DNA of 64,000 nt from positions 744,001 through 808,000 of the forward strand of contig NZ_RQPJ01000002.1 of assembly GCF_003957295.1 (NCBI RefSeq). Direction: 5' to 3'. Below, in pieces: positions 62,163 to 64,000 of the stretch. Under the pieces are notes generated by a model. It did no database searches and had not been told where the DNA came from. It saw only the letters and a list, made by a program, of their open reading frames with translations. Made by a program: the position numbers and the translations under genes. The DNA comes from Arenibacter aquaticus. Lineage in GTDB: Bacteria > Bacteroidota > Bacteroidia > Flavobacteriales > Flavobacteriaceae. Numbering within the stretch: the first letter of the stretch is position 1; each line of letters opens with the position of its first letter.

Positions 62163-62217
62163 ACAAATAATATTTTATAGTACTTATTAGTAAATGTTTC
62201 TTGTAAAAATGAGCTAC

Positions 62218-63156
62218 TTATTCAATCGTTATTGCTTCTAAATGCTTGGGAACAATAACATTGGTATTAGGGGAAACCGCTTTGACCTCCTCTATAAAAG
62301 GCTTCACTTTTTTCTCTATGGCCGCTTCCTGGGAATAACCATAGGGTATTCTAAAATTATCCCAATGTGCGGGTATAACCGTCTTTGGGAAACCGGTAAG
62401 TGTTAATAACCGCTCCGTGTATTTATAGATCTCCAGTCGTGAAAGGTTAACTCCCGGCAACAGTACATCCGGTCTGAGTCCGGCTACCTCCCTTTCCAAA
62501 AAATTCATTGATCCAGCGGTAAGAATCTTATGATCATTAATACGTACCAAAAACATAAGCGAACCTCCTTCAATAAATTCCTTCACTTTCAAAGGTACCT
62601 TTAAGGCGTCCGGATCTGTATAAGTTTGTGATTCAAAATAACGTTTATCACCTAAGGCAGAATGAAGAGAGGGAACTATCCGAACCGAAAAATTTTCGAA
62701 CTGATAATCTTCACCGCCTTTTACCCTGATCAATTGCTTTTCCGGAACACCATATGCCCTTAAAATTGTGCAACAGGTTTCTGTGGCAATGACCACGGCA
62801 CCTGTTTTTTTAGCGATATAGGGGACATCGGCCAAATGATCTAGGTGGGAATGGTGCACCAAAATATAATCGGCTTTTTTAATTACCTTATTTATGGCAA
62901 CAGTATCCGGCACATAAATGTCCTCACCATCAAAAATTCTACGAGAATCCCCTATACCGTAAAAACGGGGGCTACCTTTCAATTTAACTCTGGAAATATA
63001 AGGATCGACAAGTATAGTGGTTTGGCCATCTGTCATTTCCCAACCTGCAACACCAAGATAGGTTAGGTTGAGCTCCTGTCCATAACCGTTTTGTATACCT
63101 AGCCATAAGCTAGCTATCAGTAAAACTTTGCAAATTGATCCTTGTATAACCTTCAT
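62218..63156 (-). CDS. exported MBL-fold metallohydrolase (UlaG-like)
   Basis: A 312-residue metallo-beta-lactamase-fold enzyme with a signal peptide (about 1-27). The dinuclear site is H102-x-H104-x-D106-H107 in VHHSHLDHLAD, with further His in VPSLHSALG and IPAHWDNF. The early GVAGWEMTDGQTTILVDPYI matches L-ascorbate-6-phosphate lactonase-like members. It probably hydrolyses a lactone, lactam or ester in the periplasm. It lies 55 bp upstream of the creatininase gene. Confidence 0.85.
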   Translation of the reverse strand: MKVIQGSICKVLLIASLWLGIQNGYGQELNLTYLGVAGWEMTDGQTTILVDPYISRVKLKGSPRFYGIGDSRRIFDGEDIYVPDTVAINKVIKKADYILVHHSHLDHLADVPYIAKKTGAVVIATETCCTILRAYGVPEKQLIRVKGGEDYQFENFSVRIVPSLHSALGDKRYFESQTYTDPDALKVPLKVKEFIEGGSLMFLVRINDHKILTAGSMNFLEREVAGLRPDVLLPGVNLSRLEIYKYTERLLTLTGFPKTVIPAHWDNFRIPYGYSQEAAIEKKVKPFIEEVKAVSPNTNVIVPKHLEAITIE

Positions 63157-63330
63157 TACAATCTTCTATTTTGTTTTGGCCCTTAACTTCCACAGTCATT
63201 TCTACCTCAACCGTTTGTACTTTGGGCAAGATAGCTACTGGATTAAGCGCAGCAGGAAGTTCTAAATTGATTTCTTGCAATCTTAATTTCGGATCTCAAT
63301 TCTGGTACAGAGCCGATTTACTTCCTTTGT

Positions 63331-64000
63331 TTAATCGTTTTTAGCCTTAAAATCTGCAGCATGCCAAAGCGGTTCGCTCTTATAATAATTTCCATTGGTC
63401 AATACCGAGGAAACCGTTCTTACATTGCTAATATCTTCCAAAGGATTTTTGTCCAATATGGCGATATCTGCCTGCTTCCCTACTTCCAAACTACCGGTTT
63501 CGGCATCCATACCCATTGCTCTTGCAGGAACAATAGTTGCCGTTTGAAGTGTCTCAAATGGCGTTAATTTTCCAAGTTTATGATAGGTTTCCAATTCCAA
63601 ATACAGACTGAAAACAGGTACCACATTATCCGTTCCTGCCATAATGGGGACACCAGCATGAAAGAATTTACCTAGGATCTCCATTGTTTTCTCAGTATTC
63701 TGTTGGTTTAGTTTAGCTCGCTCAGGACTAACCCCAGACCTAAAATACTTCCCTTCAAATAGTTCATAGGCTATTCTAGGTGCATCTGGCTCTATGGTCT
63801 CCAAAGGATCTCCCGCCAAAACATTTCTAGCAACCGTAATAGCAATTGTTGGGTCTAAAGCTGTCTTGTGTTTCAATAAAAAGCGAGTTGCTTTTTCTAT
63901 TTGGGCGTCACTTACCTCATTCTCCAATAAATAATTGCCTTTTAATTCCTTCATATCCTTATCAGGAAATAATACCGACAAAATCCTGGAACTATGACTT
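63331..64000 (-). CDS. amidohydrolase family protein (partial, 5' end off window)
   Basis: The frame is open to the right edge, so this is the C-terminal part (about 223 residues) of a metal-dependent amidohydrolase of the imidazolonepropionase-like group. Visible motifs are VPIMAGTDNVVPVF (metal or catalytic Asp in GTD), LTPFETLQTATIVPARAMGMD and GSLEVGKQADIAILDKNPLEDIS, the standard C-terminal closing segment. It hydrolyses C-N bonds in cyclic amides, peptides or related compounds. It leads the minus-strand hydrolase row. Signal peptide and N-terminal His motif lie outside the window. Confidence 0.88.
   Translation of the reverse strand, partial: SHSSRILSVLFPDKDMKELKGNYLLENEVSDAQIEKATRFLLKHKTALDPTIAITVARNVLAGDPLETIEPDAPRIAYELFEGKYFRSGVSPERAKLNQQNTEKTMEILGKFFHAGVPIMAGTDNVVPVFSLYLELETYHKLGKLTPFETLQTATIVPARAMGMDAETGSLEVGKQADIAILDKNPLEDISNVRTVSSVLTNGNYYKSEPLWHAADFKAKND

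Overview
The window comes from a Bacteroidota genome, most likely a marine Flavobacteriaceae relative. The evidence is two SusC/SusD pairs, Na+-coupled SSS and SLC13 symporters, many SPII lipoproteins (S/G-C lipoboxes), scarce Shine-Dalgarno sequences, AT-rich spacers and several matches to the Bacteroidota -7 promoter element TAnnTTTG. No rRNA, tRNA, CRISPR array, phage or intact insertion sequence was seen. Statements about families rest on recognised motifs and memory, not on database searches.

Layout. 1-5.8 kb: housekeeping and membrane genes: pdxA (cut by the left edge), divergent ribE, a DUF3784-PH membrane protein, a NagX-like acyltransferase with an SSS symporter, and a TauE/SafE exporter. 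6-8.6 kb: a 602-residue protein with clustered Cys motifs, then a decayed ParD/ParE toxin-antitoxin pair. 8.8-19.7 kb (minus strand): a candidate phosphonate or phosphoester uptake and degradation locus, with SusC, SusD, two alkaline-phosphatase-superfamily enzymes, a purple-acid-phosphatase-like enzyme and a PLP lyase of the PbfA type. 20.3-24.9 kb: a DUF5690 permease and a copper module (CopA ATPase plus an unusual HMA-AraC regulator).

25-41 kb: an amino-sugar type glycan locus. Read leftwards, the operon encodes an SSS symporter, two tiny membrane proteins, a GH2 enzyme with exo-glucosaminidase-type active site, a DegT aminotransferase, a glycerophosphodiesterase-like protein, a Gfo/Idh oxidoreductase, a HAD phosphatase, a luciferase-like flavoenzyme and a CBM9-like lipoprotein. 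A second SusC/SusD pair is divergent. 41-50 kb: a metal/sulfur-stress style region with a DUF2892 protein, a PII-like protein, a complete RND tripartite efflux system behind a tandem palindromic operator, a cytochrome c-Tll0287-like fusion, an HMA protein and a rhodanese. REP-like palindromes sit inside the RND operon.

50.5-58 kb: a plus-strand catabolic operon (unknown alpha/alpha-barrel-like protein, SUMF1-fold protein, GH20-like lipoprotein, two DHDPS/NAL-family aldolases, Gfo/Idh enzyme), which suggests breakdown of an acidic or keto-sugar glycan. 58-64 kb: a minus-strand operon of amidohydrolase, metallo-beta-lactamase-fold hydrolase, creatininase, alpha/beta hydrolase, lipidated Asp/Glu racemase and SLC13 transporter. 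It looks like an envelope-localised route for degrading an amide or amino-acid-like compound. The amidohydrolase is cut by the right edge.
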